This document shows positions 33,201-43,979 of a stretch of DNA of 64,000 nt, in pieces. The stretch's first letter is position 1. The number at the start of each line of letters is the position of its first letter. Both the position numbers and the translations under genes were made by a program. The DNA comes from Asterochloris sp. CNOR1 (taxonomy: Eukaryota; Chlorophyta; Trebouxiophyceae; Trebouxiales; Trebouxiaceae): positions 1,612,001 through 1,676,000 of the forward strand of contig OZ017755.1 of NCBI GenBank assembly GCA_963969365.1. Direction: 5' to 3'. The notes under the pieces are model-generated. The model worked only from the letters and a program-made list of their open reading frames with translations. It did no database searches and had not been told where the DNA came from.

Positions 33201-34652
33201 GCCACAGGGGCACATGTGAAGTCACCACCTCCTGCAGCTGGGCGCCTGCTGCACTGAGCATTGACTTACAACTTGCTACATGACCAGTTGCGTCTTGCAA
33301 GCAGCATGGGTTTAGATGATTTGAGGGAAGCGGCTGACCACAGATTGCCCAGATGAGAAGGCTGCATCCGGCTGAGGGGTAAGGGCTGCTGCAGGCTGCC
33401 AGCTGGCTGGCCCAGCATGCGCAGCAGGAGCACTGGCATTGGGTGCGGCTTGCAGGGTCTGTCCTGCATCTGCCTGGAAGGTGAAGCCCAGAAGGATTTC
33501 TCCCTTCTGCCTGTTGTCCTGCAACGCAGCAGGGTTGGCAGCAGCTAAATGTTGCAGCTTGATGACAAGGTGGAAGCAATGCTGCTGGGGTCTTTCCCTG
33601 CCAGGGCCTGAGGATGTCCCAGGTCTGAAGAAGCACGCTGCAGTACAACTGTTCACCGGCCTAGGAAACCCTAGACCATGTACAGAAAGACTAACATGGG
33701 TTGCAAGTGTCTTCTTTGTCTGCAGGGGCCTTGCTGCCAATGGGTCAAAGCTGGCATGCTGCCTGGCTCAACAGACCCGTCAATGACAGGTTTGGAAGGG
33801 GCAGGATGTACCTTTGTGAAGAGGGGCTCCTCACGCAGCAGCTCCTGGCTGGAGGCAGGGGCTAGGATCTCAATCAGGAGGACATCAGCCCTGCCCACCT
33901 GCAGCATTGTCAAGCAGCTGAGCATGCAGATCAACGCAGGAGCAATAGACGGAGCAGGCAAGGCAAATGCTGTGCAAGCAAAGCCGTCCATAAGCAGTGC
34001 TGTGATACATGCTGAGAATGTTTTCTGAACTTGACAGAGAGCCTTGCCTCTCACCGTCGTGTTGCTCAGTCCTCCCAGAGACTCCACTTTGACCTTGATG
34101 ACCAGTGCATCAGGGCTGTTTTGCGCCACACGGCTGCAGGGGCAATCGATCAGGGCTTGCCAGTCAGACTGTCCAGCTCAGGGTGGCAGCTTGGGTGGCA
34201 GAGGTGCTACAGGGTGCCAGTGCTGGCACATCTCTTGAGAGTGGCAGTGCACTCACATCTGGATTGTGTCGTCCCAGTCTGGGCAGGTCCCACCGTCCGA
34301 GGCCACCTTGGACTTTGCTTTGACGGAGCCCAGCTCCAGCTACACAGCACCATGAACCCTGTGCCTGGCAGACATCATGTGCATCCCCACCATCAGAGCA
34401 AGACAGCAGTACCTGCACGAAGGGATCCTGGATTGTGAGGAGGCCCACATCCTTCAAGCCGCGGGCACGCACCACTCGAATCTGCAGCTTGCCTGTGGGC
34501 TGCGGCATGCTGTGCCCCAGACCCAGCAAGCTAGGTCTCCCTTTCCTTCTAGCATTCTTCACGAGAAGATCGGCAACGCGGGTGGCTTTCTCCAATGCAG
34601 CAGTTGCAGTCACAGCAACCCACTCGCAGATGTGAAGCCTTAATGCTCTCAT
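30240..34652 (-). CDS. C2-domain protein with Gln-rich tail
   Basis: C2 domains bind phospholipids, often with Ca2+; a membrane-associated role is likely. The protein starts MRALRLHICEWVAVTATAAL (a short hydrophobic, basic N-terminus). The C2 domain starts at about residue 54 with GKLQIRVVRARGLKDV and QDPFVQVLL (34490-34410). It continues in separate exons: GSVKAKSKVASDGG and CPDWDDTI (about 34340-34260), PDALVIKVKVESLGGLSNTT (about 34120-34060), VGRADVLLIEILAPASS (about 33900-33820), and FHLVIKLQHLAAANP with GEILLGFTFQ (about 33590-33470). Several acidic loop positions (Asp in QDPF and DWDD) are kept, so Ca2+ binding is possible. The remainder is low complexity: Ser/Gly/Ala-rich at 32480-31700, and Gln-rich with QQQQ runs at 31380-31090. 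A late exon holds GSFEANLPPRAGS (about 30740). The 3' end is not certain. It is head-to-head with the next gene. Confidence 0.65.
30715..30870 (-). repeat. Echo of an acceptor and exon start in the C2 gene
   Basis: On the minus strand the exon start tgcag|ggctcctttgaggccaacctgcc (near 30740) has a near copy, tgcag|gggtcctttgaggctacactgcc (near 30850), about 107 bp upstream in the intron. Both keep a pyrimidine-rich lead and an intact AG, so the copy could in principle act as a cryptic acceptor. Confidence 0.65.
32659..32680. repeat. (TG)11 microsatellite
   Basis: An uninterrupted TG dinucleotide run inside an intron or low-complexity part of the C2 gene. It is likely to vary in length between strains. 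Confidence 0.95.
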
Positions 34653-34726
34653 CGTGACAGACACGAATTTAGCGAGAGAAGATTGGAGCTCAGCACAAGT
34701 TGACCGGTGCATCTAGTCAGCCAGGC
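34653..34726. promoter_or_regulatory. 74-bp divergent promoter region
   Basis: The start codons of the C2 gene (34652, minus) and the PWI/RRM gene (34727, plus) are 74 bp apart and point away from each other. The two genes probably share one promoter. No specific motif was recognised. Confidence 0.4.
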
Positions 34727-37700
34727 ATGGCTATCAATCAGGACTCTGAGCAAGGTGGGATCCACCTCCACCAGCATAGCATTGTGCATGTCATGGACTG
34801 TGGTCCCTTCCGATGCTAGCTGCTGCCTAGCACACTCCCCAGGAAGTCAGCAGGACGGCCTCCTGACTTCACCTGTCAGGCCTGCGGTGAATGCAGGTAG
34901 TTCATTCGGAGGTGTGAGCACAGCAAAGCTTCCTCAGGGCTGCAGGAGGGGCTGCAGCTGGAAGACCTGGGATAATCCTGTGTCAGATCTGCAAACAGGT
35001 GCGTTGTGCTGCCCTGCAGGCAAGGCGCTGCAGGCAGTGATCCAGGGCAAGCTGAAGGAAACAGAGTTCCTGGGGCCCGAATATGCAGACACAGTGTTGC
35101 CCCTGTACATCACCGTCATGTTGGCACACAACAACACGCAAAAGACTGTCACTGACAGCCTGAAGGCGTTCCTTGGGGCTGAAAAGGCGCCGCTGTTCAG
35201 CTCATGGTGCGCAGCAGCCTGCATCCACCACCCGCTGCGGCCCAACCCTGGCAATTGGGCCTGAACCTGGACTGGCTGCCTTCAAAGCTGCCTTGCAACG
35301 CTGCAGCCTAAGGCGCTTCACTGCTGGTCTCCCCTGGTGGTTGCAGCTCATGGCAAGCAGCAGAGCTCCAGCACTGCCACTTTCAGTGCCCAGTGCTACT
35401 GCATGTTGCAGCAGCAGCAGGCAGGCCCCAGCTTGAACTTGCACTTGGCTGACTACCAGCATCTGCTGTGATGACTCAGGAGCCCTGCCCCACACGTGCA
35501 GCCTCTCATGTGATCCTCAAGATGACAAGGGTGTCGACTGCTTTCGGCAAGCGCTCATGCAGGGCTTGATCATCCCTGCGGTCGCCCAGTGTGCTGCTGC
35601 ACCCATGCAGCAGCTGATCACTACCTAGTGTCTGGCCCCTGTGCAGGCTGTTTGCTTTCCTGGCAGAGCACCGCTCGGAGTATGTGGTGGATCCTCAGGA
35701 CGCCGTGGCCAAGCAGGCCAGCATCAGCGGTGGCAGCACCACCAGCAGCCCGGGGGACAGCCAGATCCATGCTGACACCCCTGAGCAGCGCTTGATGCAG
35801 TGAGTTGATAGGCCCTGCATCAGCTCTACCTGTCTCCCCTGGGCAACACCCGATCACCTTGGCAGCATTTGGTGGACTTGAACCCCAGGGGCCGTCAAGC
35901 ACCTCTGAGCAGCACAAGAACCCAGTGCAGTGAGCATGGGACCCTCTTGGCATTCCATGCCCTGACAGGGGCTGGCAAGGCGCCATTGCTCTAGGTGCCG
36001 GGAATGAGCCAGTGATCATTGCATCCCAAGCCTCCCTTCACAAATGCTGTGCACACTGCCAGATGGGTGCTGCACCATGGGACACATCACAGACATGACA
36101 GGGCATGTGATGTGCCTGCAGGCCGGCTGACAATGGTGCCCAGGCACAGGCAACTGGAGAGGCAGGGGAGCTGCCTGCCAACAGTGGCCACCTGCATGGC
36201 GCCACGTGGTCTCCCATCAGGCACCCCTCCAGCCTGGAGGAGTCTCACAGGTGAGGCTGAGGGTGTGGCAGCGTGACTGGCCAGCTGCAAGGCATGATGA
36301 GGCACTCTCAGTCAGGCACCCCGACAGCCCAGCTGAGCTGCACAGGTGCGGCAGTGCGACTTGGCCAACTGCGTGGCAGTGTGTGCTGTTCCATCAGGCA
36401 CCTCCCCAGCCTGGAAGAGAGTCACACGTCGACAGAGTCATGGCGGTGAGAAACGGCCAGCTCCCCTGCAGCCTGGTCTCCTCTCAGGCAAAGTTACAGC
36501 CCAGACAAGCCTCCCAGGTCCTGCCTTGGGTGCCCTCCTCATTGTCTGGGGAACAGGAAGAGATGCCTGGCGCTGGGCATGCTGTCTGTGCTGTGCTTTG
36601 CCAGTCACCTGTTCTGCCATGGTAGGTAAAGCAGGCACAGGGCCGCCGCATCCCAGGAACACTGCTGGCGTGCTGCATGTCTGCCGCTCAGCACTGCTGA
36701 TCCTCATCTCTTTCCCCTGCAGGCACAGAGACAGGGACCGGCCCAGGAGCAGTGCCCGCACGCCTGAGCCTGAGCCCATCCGGCGCCTGCAGCAGCAGAT
36801 GGAGGAGGGGGAGCGGGGCCACTTCAGGTGGGCTTGGCAGCTCTCAAGTCACTTGGCTTTCTCCCTCAGGGAGATGCAGCGGGAACTGGAGAATGGGGAG
36901 TCCACTCTTGGTGGGGTCGGCCGCTCTGGTCTCATGCTGTGTCAGCAGCTGTGCTATAATGAGGGGGAGCCCCCCCCCCCCCCCCCACCCCCACCCCCCC
37001 CAGGTGTTTCTGCTCTGCAGACGCCATTGGGCAGTCAGGTGCAGCAGGTGCCTCGTGCAGGTACCCTATGCACGTGCACCTCTTGGCAGATTTTGAAGGG
37101 CGGTGTGGGCAGCCCAGAAACCGTGCCAAAGTCAGCTAGGCTGCCTGCCAGTCCTATCGTTTTTGGTCAGCAGCCATGGAATGCTTTCATTAGATTGCCA
37201 GGCAGATGTAAAGACTGCAAACATGTTAATTTGCTCAGGCAGGGTCAAGCTTGGACTGCAGCAGACGCGGCAGGCACGGCGTGGGAAGATTGGCAGCTTG
37301 CTGCTTGTCTGGGCAGGTTCTGGTGAAGGCCTGGCGGGCTGCCGTGCAGGGATGGCAGGCGGCACAACTTCCGGGGATCTGACCGGGACAGGGGCTTCCG
37401 CGCGCCTGGTGACTTGGGCAGGAAGGGCTCTGGGGGCAGGTACAGCCCGCTCAGGGACCGGCGCCACAGCTGGAACACAGACAGGAGGCAGGAGCCTCGC
37501 GCAGGTGGGGCACCTGCAGGCCTGCAAGCCATTTGCACAGTGCTCAGGTTCATCATGCGAGCCCTTAAGATTACTATGCATGCTCTGCACTGGCTATCTG
37601 CAGGCCGCCTGGGCTGACGGCATGCGCATTGCCATGGCTCAGCTACTCTGCTTCCTGTGCATCGTGACAGACCAGCATTAGACACGCAGTGTCACACAGC

Positions 37701-40700
37701 ATGAGGGTGCCAGGCTTTTCCTCGACAAACAACCTGCCAGGAACAATCACCAGAGACTTGAGGTGGATGAGGGACCGGGAGGCTATGAGAAAGCACTGCC
37801 TGCCTGGGCAGAATGGCAGCGGCGCTTTCTGCCTGGGGTGAAGGTCTGAAGCTTGAGATGCCAGGCACATGAGGTGCCAGGCTTTGTTACAAGTGCATGC
37901 TGCCTGCCTGTGCAGACTGGCACCGACGCCCAGGTGCGTACCAGGAGCAGCGTACGCCCTGCCGGCGAAGCTGCAGCCCCGTGGCGCGCAGGCAGCAGTA
38001 CCAGAGCCCGCCGGACAGAAACATGCACCTTCGGCATGACAGCGCCCGCCAGATGTTCGGCAGAAGCGACCCCACCCGCCAGCAGCAGATGGGCTCTGCC
38101 CACAGGCAAGCATCCTGTGTAGTGCTGACTTGACGTGCTGCTTTTGACCGTGTCACCTGCTGGGGACACAGCAGCCTGGCGCCGTCTGCAAGCTCTTGCT
38201 GTGGACAGCTATGCCTGACGTCTGTGACAAAGCCTGCCCAAAGGCCTGCAGATGTCGCCTGCAGGTCATCATCTGGCTTGCTGTTGAGGCGTGCTGCTCT
38301 GCTGTGCAGGCACCCGTCTGACCATCAGGAGCCTGTCATGTCTCTTCCCAGGAGCCGGCAGCAGCCCCAGCGGGGAGGCCAGTCCCCACCACAGCAGCTG
38401 GGCTTTGACGTGCGGCGCCTGCAGTCTGGCTCACAGGAGCGTCTTGAGACGAGGAGCGTCTCAAGAGCACATGGCCTGCAGTCTGGGCTACAGGGTCCCC
38501 CTCAGCCCACACAGGCTGACCTCCTGTCCAACAGGGTGCTGCAGATGGACATCGCCCAGCAGGAGTGGTGCCGAGAGCAGCAGCTGCGCCAGCAGCAACG
38601 TCTGCAGGAGCAGCAGCAGAGGTGGGCTGTGCTGCACCTGACTGTGTGGAACTGTCCGCCCCTGTTGCCACCCTGCTGCGGATCAGCTGCAGCGGCTGCA
38701 GCCCCTGCACCTGCGCTGCGCAGCACATCTTCGGCAATCTGTTTGCTTCTGCTGTGTCCCTAGCATGCCTGGAGCAGCAGTGGTGGGACTGCATCTCTGG
38801 GTTTTGGCACACTGCCCCTGTTGCCGGTTCGCTTGCTGCATGCCAGCTCTGCTAGGTATCATTGCCCTTGCTGTGTGCCTGGTGTGCCAGCAGCATCTGT
38901 TACAGCAAGACAGGCCATGCTGCGCCTGCTTGCTTGACGGTCAAGGTGCAGTCTGTGTGAGGCAGCAACAGACAAGGCTCCGCCAAACCTCATGGGTGTG
39001 ATGAGTGCTGTCCCTTGTGCACAGCAGCAGCTCTGCTGCACCTGCTCATGGAGAGCCTCCTTCCTTCACCACAGCCTTGTTGCAAATGGCCGCTTGAAGG
39101 CAAACAATGCCGCTTGAACTGCAGCCATTTCTGACGGCTAGCAGTTGTTGTATTTAGCCTGTCAAGTGCTGCCTGGTCATTGCTGTGCAGGTTGGCATCG
39201 CTTGGGGAGAGGTGGCAACATGACGGCGCTGGGTCACTGCCTTTCAGCCCTGTGCCGCAGGACACCCTCCAGGTGAGATGTTCATCAGTCACAACGGCAG
39301 TCACAGGCCGTGATGCTTGCCTTCTTTTGTCTTATGCTGACGTGTCTGGGTGCATGGCAGTGATGCGCTGCCTCCTCTTCCGCTAAGCCGCCCCATCTGC
39401 AGGCACCCAATTGCTATGCCCTCTGCCTGCTCATGTGCTGTGCCGCCTCCAATCTGCTGTCCCATTGTTGAGGGTGGTATGCTGCCTTCTCCTCTGCTGT
39501 GCTGCCCCACCTGATGTGTTGGGGTCAGGTGCCCATTCTGAAGGAGCCTGCCAGGCGCCAGGATGCAGCAGCCAGAGACAGTGCAGGCTCCCCTACCCAG
39601 GCCCAGACCTCCCAGCCTGCAGCCTATGCTGCTGGCCTGAACAACAATGGCGTGCAGCACAGGCTGGGCCGGCGACGCCAGAATGGGCTCCCTCACAGGA
39701 GTGGGCTGTCTGGGCACCTGGGCCACCGCAGGTGGGGGCACACCCCTGGGCGATGATGCCCACCGCCTCCAGACCCTGGCTATCTGAGGGCCTGCAGCAC
39801 TGCTGGTGGCGTTCTGCAAACACAGCCGCCCCGCCTGGGGTGTGTCCCTCTGCTGTTGCTGCATCTAGACCACCATGTCCGATTTGCAGCCTTACCACTC
39901 CCGAGGAAGCCATTTTGAGCCAGCAAATGCAAGGCTGCTGTCTAAAGAAAGCACCCAGCAGGACCTTGATGTGGACCAAGTCTAAGTCTGTGCCACCTGC
40001 AGGCTCCCAGAGCGTCCCTGCCAGCTCTTCGAGTCCGCTGTCAGGCAGGCGACCGTCCCTGCCGGCCCCACTACCAAGGGCTCAGCGGCACACCTGGCCC
40101 AAGGGCAACAGGAGGGTGGCTCGTCTGTGTTTGACCAACTTCACACTCAGGCTGCAAGTGGCGATGTGGCTGCCAATGCCACAGCAGCCATGGTGCTGCA
40201 GCAGCTGGGTCACTACATCCGCCAGGCCGCCCCCGGTGAGGGTCTGCCCAGCCAATGCCTGTCCAGCCTGAGATTGTCTGGTTTGGGCTGCTTGGCGCTA
40301 GCACAGCAGCTCTGCTCCCTGTGCGAAGAGCAGCTTAGCTATAGTGTGCATCAAGGCTTGGCTCAAACATGGTCTGAACCATCAACCATTCAGGCCCCGG
40401 AGGTGGTGAGTGGTGAGCCCTCCAGGTCGTTGCATCCCCCTGCCACCACCCACTAGCTTTCAGCCTGTGACGTTTGAAGTGTGGCAGCTCCTGTTCTGAC
40501 CTCTGCACTGAGCGCTTTCCCCAGACGCTTGCTCCTGCTGTAGGCACTGGGATCCCCCAGGCTCTGCCAAATTCTGTGATGAAAGCATTTCGTTCGGCCG
40601 TTGACGATAGTGGTTGTTGCTACTGCAGGCCCCGTGACCCCCCAAGCTGCGCCGGCAGAGATAGATGAGGTCAAGGCCAAGCTGCGCCAGATGGAGCTGG

Positions 40701-42152
40701 AGGTGAGTGCAGAACAAAAGCGCGCTCAGCAGCGCGCAAAGTGCAGCAGGATGCCTCCCTGAGCTCAGCTGGGCGCAGAGGTGTCGGCTGTGGCTGCAGC
40801 TGTCGAGACTGCTTGTGAGTGCCAAAGCATGCTGCCAGCCTAGCACAGCTGTTGCCAGCGGTGTGTCATTGGCTGCTGCGAAAGTGTGTTGCTGGCTCAG
40901 AAACACGCTGCTGCCTGACTGACTGTCCGAGGTATGCTGCATCTGGAGGGATTGCCACAACTCTGTTAAAGCCTGCAACTCGTCAACCAAGCCTGCTGCA
41001 TGTGGTGTTGCTGGCACAGCAGTGCAGACCCCTGGTGCAGAATCTTGCGGCCACATCAGTGCACCAACATCCTGCATGGCTGCAGGTGACCCGCTTGAAG
41101 GCTGAGCAGTGGACAGTGCGATCTGGGGCAGCAGCAACACCAGCAAATGCAGGCGCTGCCTCGACAGATGCACGGTCTGTGGTAGTGCACAACGTCCACT
41201 TTGGGGCCACAGTGGAAGTGGTGGCTGCTCACTTTGCCCAGTGAGTTTACTTGCTGTGCAAACGATGCATGGTGATCTTGGGGCTGCTGGTGGTCGTTGA
41301 ACAGGAGGAAGCACAATGCTGCTACCGCATGTCTGCGCGAGCCGCCTCTGAATCAGAGGGGCTACGCTGTAGGGGATCCTTTTGCTGAAACGTGTTTCAA
41401 GGCTCATGACATCAGCTCAGATACATAAGGCTCCAAGCTGTGCAGCTGCTACTGCTGAAGCCTCCACACTCCCTCTGCCAGCTTCCATCGTGGGCATGCT
41501 GCGTTGCTGCCTGGTGCTGCTCAATGCTGCCTTCCTTCGCTTGTTGCTCCCTTGCCTCACGCTGATGAGGTGCAGATGCGGTGCCGTCCAGCGCGTGACC
41601 CTGCTGCACGACAAGGCAACAGGCAAGCTGAAGGGGATGGCCTACGTCGAGTTTGCCACTGTGGAGGGTAAGCCATGTCTGGTGCCCAGGGTTCTGACAG
41701 ACATGTGGGCCTGGTGACTGACGCAGCAGCTGGCTACTAGGATCACCATATGCTGTGCTGTTGCCCTGAACAGTTGGCGATGCTTCAAAGCAGGGCGCTG
41801 ATGGCCAAGCAACTTGTTTGCTGTTGAGCTGCAGCCTTGCCCTATGTCTGCTGCAGGCGCTGCCAATGCCCGAAGCCTGCAGGACTCCCTGCTGATGCAA
41901 CGCCCCATCCTGGTGGTGCCCAAACAGCCCAAAGCGGTCAGGCCGCCACAGAGGCTGCACCAGAGGGCTCGCTCCTTCCCGCTGGCGCCGCCCCCTCACC
42001 AGGTGCACACATGGCACAGCGGCTCTGCCAGCAGGGGCATACAGAAACGACAGCGCATGACGTCCTTTGGTCCAGGTCGCACCAACAAGTATGTGAGACC
42101 CACCCCGCTCAAGCAAGCGTCTCTGGAAGTTGCCGTGCTTCAGAATGAGTGA
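34727..42152 (+). CDS. RNA-binding protein: Nab2/ZC3H14-type PWI-like domain plus PABPN1-type RRM
   Basis: Likely a nuclear poly(A)-RNA-binding or mRNA-processing factor. Exon 1 (34727-34754, MAINQDSEQ) joins in phase to 35020-35206 (GKALQAVIQGKLKETEF, YITVMLAHNNTQKTV, LKAFLGAEKAPLFSSW) and 35647-35799 (LFAFLAEHRSEYVVDPQ). This matches the N-terminal PWI-like fold of ZC3H14/Nab2 (IKGKLQELG, YIMVMVANKKSQ, LSLFLGNNTIRFTVWL). Charged and Gln/Arg-rich linkers follow (about 36720-40440). A coiled-coil-like EIDEVKAKLRQMELE (about 40660) precedes one RRM with RNP2 SVVVHNVHF (about 41190) and RNP1 KGMAYVEF (about 41640). The RRM is closest to PABPN1 (RSVYVGNVDYGAT, PKGFAYIEF, GRQIKVIPKR). The tail ends GRTNKYVRP and EVAVLQNE. 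I recall plant proteins with this domain pair, but it is unusual beside animal Nab2 or PABPN1, which each have one domain. No CCCH fingers are visible. Middle exons are approximate. Confidence 0.75.
36205..36480 (+). repeat. Three ~87-bp tandem units in a PWI/RRM-gene intron
   Basis: The units begin near 36209, 36308 and 36390, each with a (c)catcaggcac-cctccagcc-type start. They continue into cacaggtg(a/c)ggc and gactggccagctgc/gacttggccaactgc blocks. Divergence is high, but the order of blocks is constant. Confidence 0.6.
36970..37002 (+). repeat. Poly-C tract next to splice acceptors
   Basis: A 33-bp run of C broken by two single A bases, directly followed by ccag|gtgtttctgctctgcag. It sits where a polypyrimidine tract would be, inside the PWI/RRM gene. 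It is a likely length-polymorphic and sequencing-error-prone site. Confidence 0.9.
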
Positions 42153-43278
42153 GTAGCAGGAACAGTGCGCAGCCTCTGCTCGGGTCCCAGAGCATGCCTT
42201 GAGCCAGCAGCAGACAACAAGTGATCATGAACCACGCTATTCAACAGATGTCCCCGTCCCTCCTTTCCCCATGTCAGCACTGCTGTAGTCACCGACATGG
42301 AAAATAAGCAAGCTGAGAGCAGCAACTCAAGCAGCACAGTGCATAACGTATAAGTAGCATACTTCAGACCTGGTGCTGTTACTGGCGCCTCTCAGGGTCC
42401 AGGAATGCTGCTGAATTCCAGCTTGCTGATTAAGCTGATTGCCAGTACTGAGCTGGCGTGACCAGATGGGTTACGTGCATGCGCAGCATTATACATCTCT
42501 CTCTATAGGATTACAGTCGCACTTGTGAACATATGTACGTATGATGCATCGGAAACCTGCAGGTCTGCCAGCTTCATGGCAACAGTCACCCCAGCTCAGA
42601 CATGTGTCTATGCACATGCAAACTGCTTGTCTGAAAGACATTCAGCTGACTTCATTGAGGCTTGTGGCCAAGCAGCTTGGGTTGCAGCCTGCAGGGTGCA
42701 GCCAGCCATCTGTGGGCTCCAAGAGTCCAGTGAGCCTGGCACAGGCATGGACCCAGCACTAGCACCCAAAGCGGTGACCATGTGCACAGCTAGCTTGGTG
42801 GCCACCAAGATACCAAGCTGCAGCCGCTATCAGGACTTTTGCATGGCTTAAAACGCTCTGCAACAGGATTTTTATGAGCCATCTTGCCACTCTCAAGCAG
42901 CCGCTGCTCAGCCAACAGGCGTCTGTGCAACTCTCTGGACTGCCCCTGCTCCGGCTGGGTCTGCTGCTTCTTCTGACCCTGGCTGGCTGGCTGCCAGATG
43001 TGCAGCACAGGCTCACACTCTGACGGATCTCAAACAGTTCGGAATTTTTCCGATGAGCTTGTTTGCCAATGCAAGGCAATCTTGGTGGTGCATCTGGTCA
43101 GCACCAACCCCCAGCCTGCATACACGCATTGAACAGCGTCAGTGCACTGGCAACCGCCGCTCAGCATGTCAGGCATGTACCTGACATTGGCTGCTGGCTG
43201 GCTGTTGTGCGGTGTGGCTGGCTGTTGTGCTGAGACAATGCCCCTGAAGTGTGGCCACACCTGAGGCCACCCAAACTA
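42153..43278. other. Intergenic region with no confident gene
   Basis: This 1.1-kb stretch follows the stop of the PWI/RRM gene. A minus-strand open stretch at 42970-42800 after a possible acceptor reads GQKKQQTQPEQGQSRELHRR and could be an exon of the small minus-strand gene to the right, but I found no supporting splice chain. A short duplication, gctggctggctgttgtgc, occurs at about 43190-43234. Confidence 0.35.
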
Positions 43279-43761
43279 GATCATGTCCGGCCTGGTCTGG
43301 TCAGCTGCAGCCTGGCTGATCAAGGTGTACAGGTTTCGCCTGGCAGCCTTGCTGATGAAGCCGCAGATGTGCGGCAGCAGGTGCCTGCCGTACTGTGTGC
43401 TCCTGTGCTGCACCCATCATCACAAAGGCGCAGCTGCACCACAAAGCACTTCAGCGCCTGCAGCTGCCCCCGGTGGCAGTCAGCAGTACTTTGCGCAGCT
43501 GAATGTGGCTATCACATTAGAGATGAGGCTGCCTATCAAAAGTGACAGTCGGCGTGCCACCCTTGACTGTGGGGCTCATTCCAGCAGTTGGGACTTGCAC
43601 AGATCATTACTTGGAGGGAACTTGCTCCACTTGTTCCCAGAGGAAGTGCAGGAGTCATTTACGACAGGCAGGCCAAGATGTGGATTGCCCATTGCAGCCA
43701 GCAAAGATGCCTCAATGCTGCGGTGTCGCCCCAAAATCTGCTGGGCCTGAGCTTCTGTCAT
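43279..43761 (-). CDS. Small unrecognised protein, gene model partial
   Basis: A candidate start at 43761 opens MTEAQAQQILGRHRSIEASL and runs to GNPHLGLPV, where a GTAAAT donor is possible. A terminal exon preceded by tgcag (near 43410) reads HRSTQYGRHLLPHICGF, then ISKAARRNLYTLISQAAADQ, stop at 43279. Codon content and the absence of stops suggest real exons, but I could not place any middle exon. I recognise no family. It is head-to-head with the lumen-targeted protein gene (218 bp apart). Confidence 0.4.
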
Positions 43762-43979
43762 GCATGCTGACCTTGTGCAGCCTGGTGCTCCTCATGCTTG
43801 AATGTCATGAGCGTGCACCTCTGGCAAGGCCAACAGCTGCACGTCGATGGCCACCCTAAACCTTGAGAACTTCAGAACTCTAAAGAAAAGCAGTACCTGG
43901 CAATATCTCCTGCACTCTTATCCAACATCGAATCCTTCAGAGCCCTGCAACCAGCTTCCTTGCGACTCCAGTTAAGAAG
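43762..43979. promoter_or_regulatory. Divergent promoter region, 218 bp
   Basis: Lies between the oppositely oriented start codons at 43761 and 43980. Nothing more specific is recognised. Confidence 0.3.

Noticed and set aside
33661-33676. AAACCCTA telobox at about 33666 in the C2 gene
   Set aside because: A single 8-bp match inside a gene body is expected by chance and is not near a start codon.
36346-37326. 326-residue plus-strand open frame as one exon
   Set aside because: It runs through tandem intron repeats and the poly-C tract; only parts (for example 36722-36830) look like genuine exons.
42790-43008. Minus-strand frame GQKKQQTQPEQGQSRELHRR as a separate gene
   Set aside because: There is no start codon in good context and no partner exon with consistent phase; it is noted as a possible exon only.
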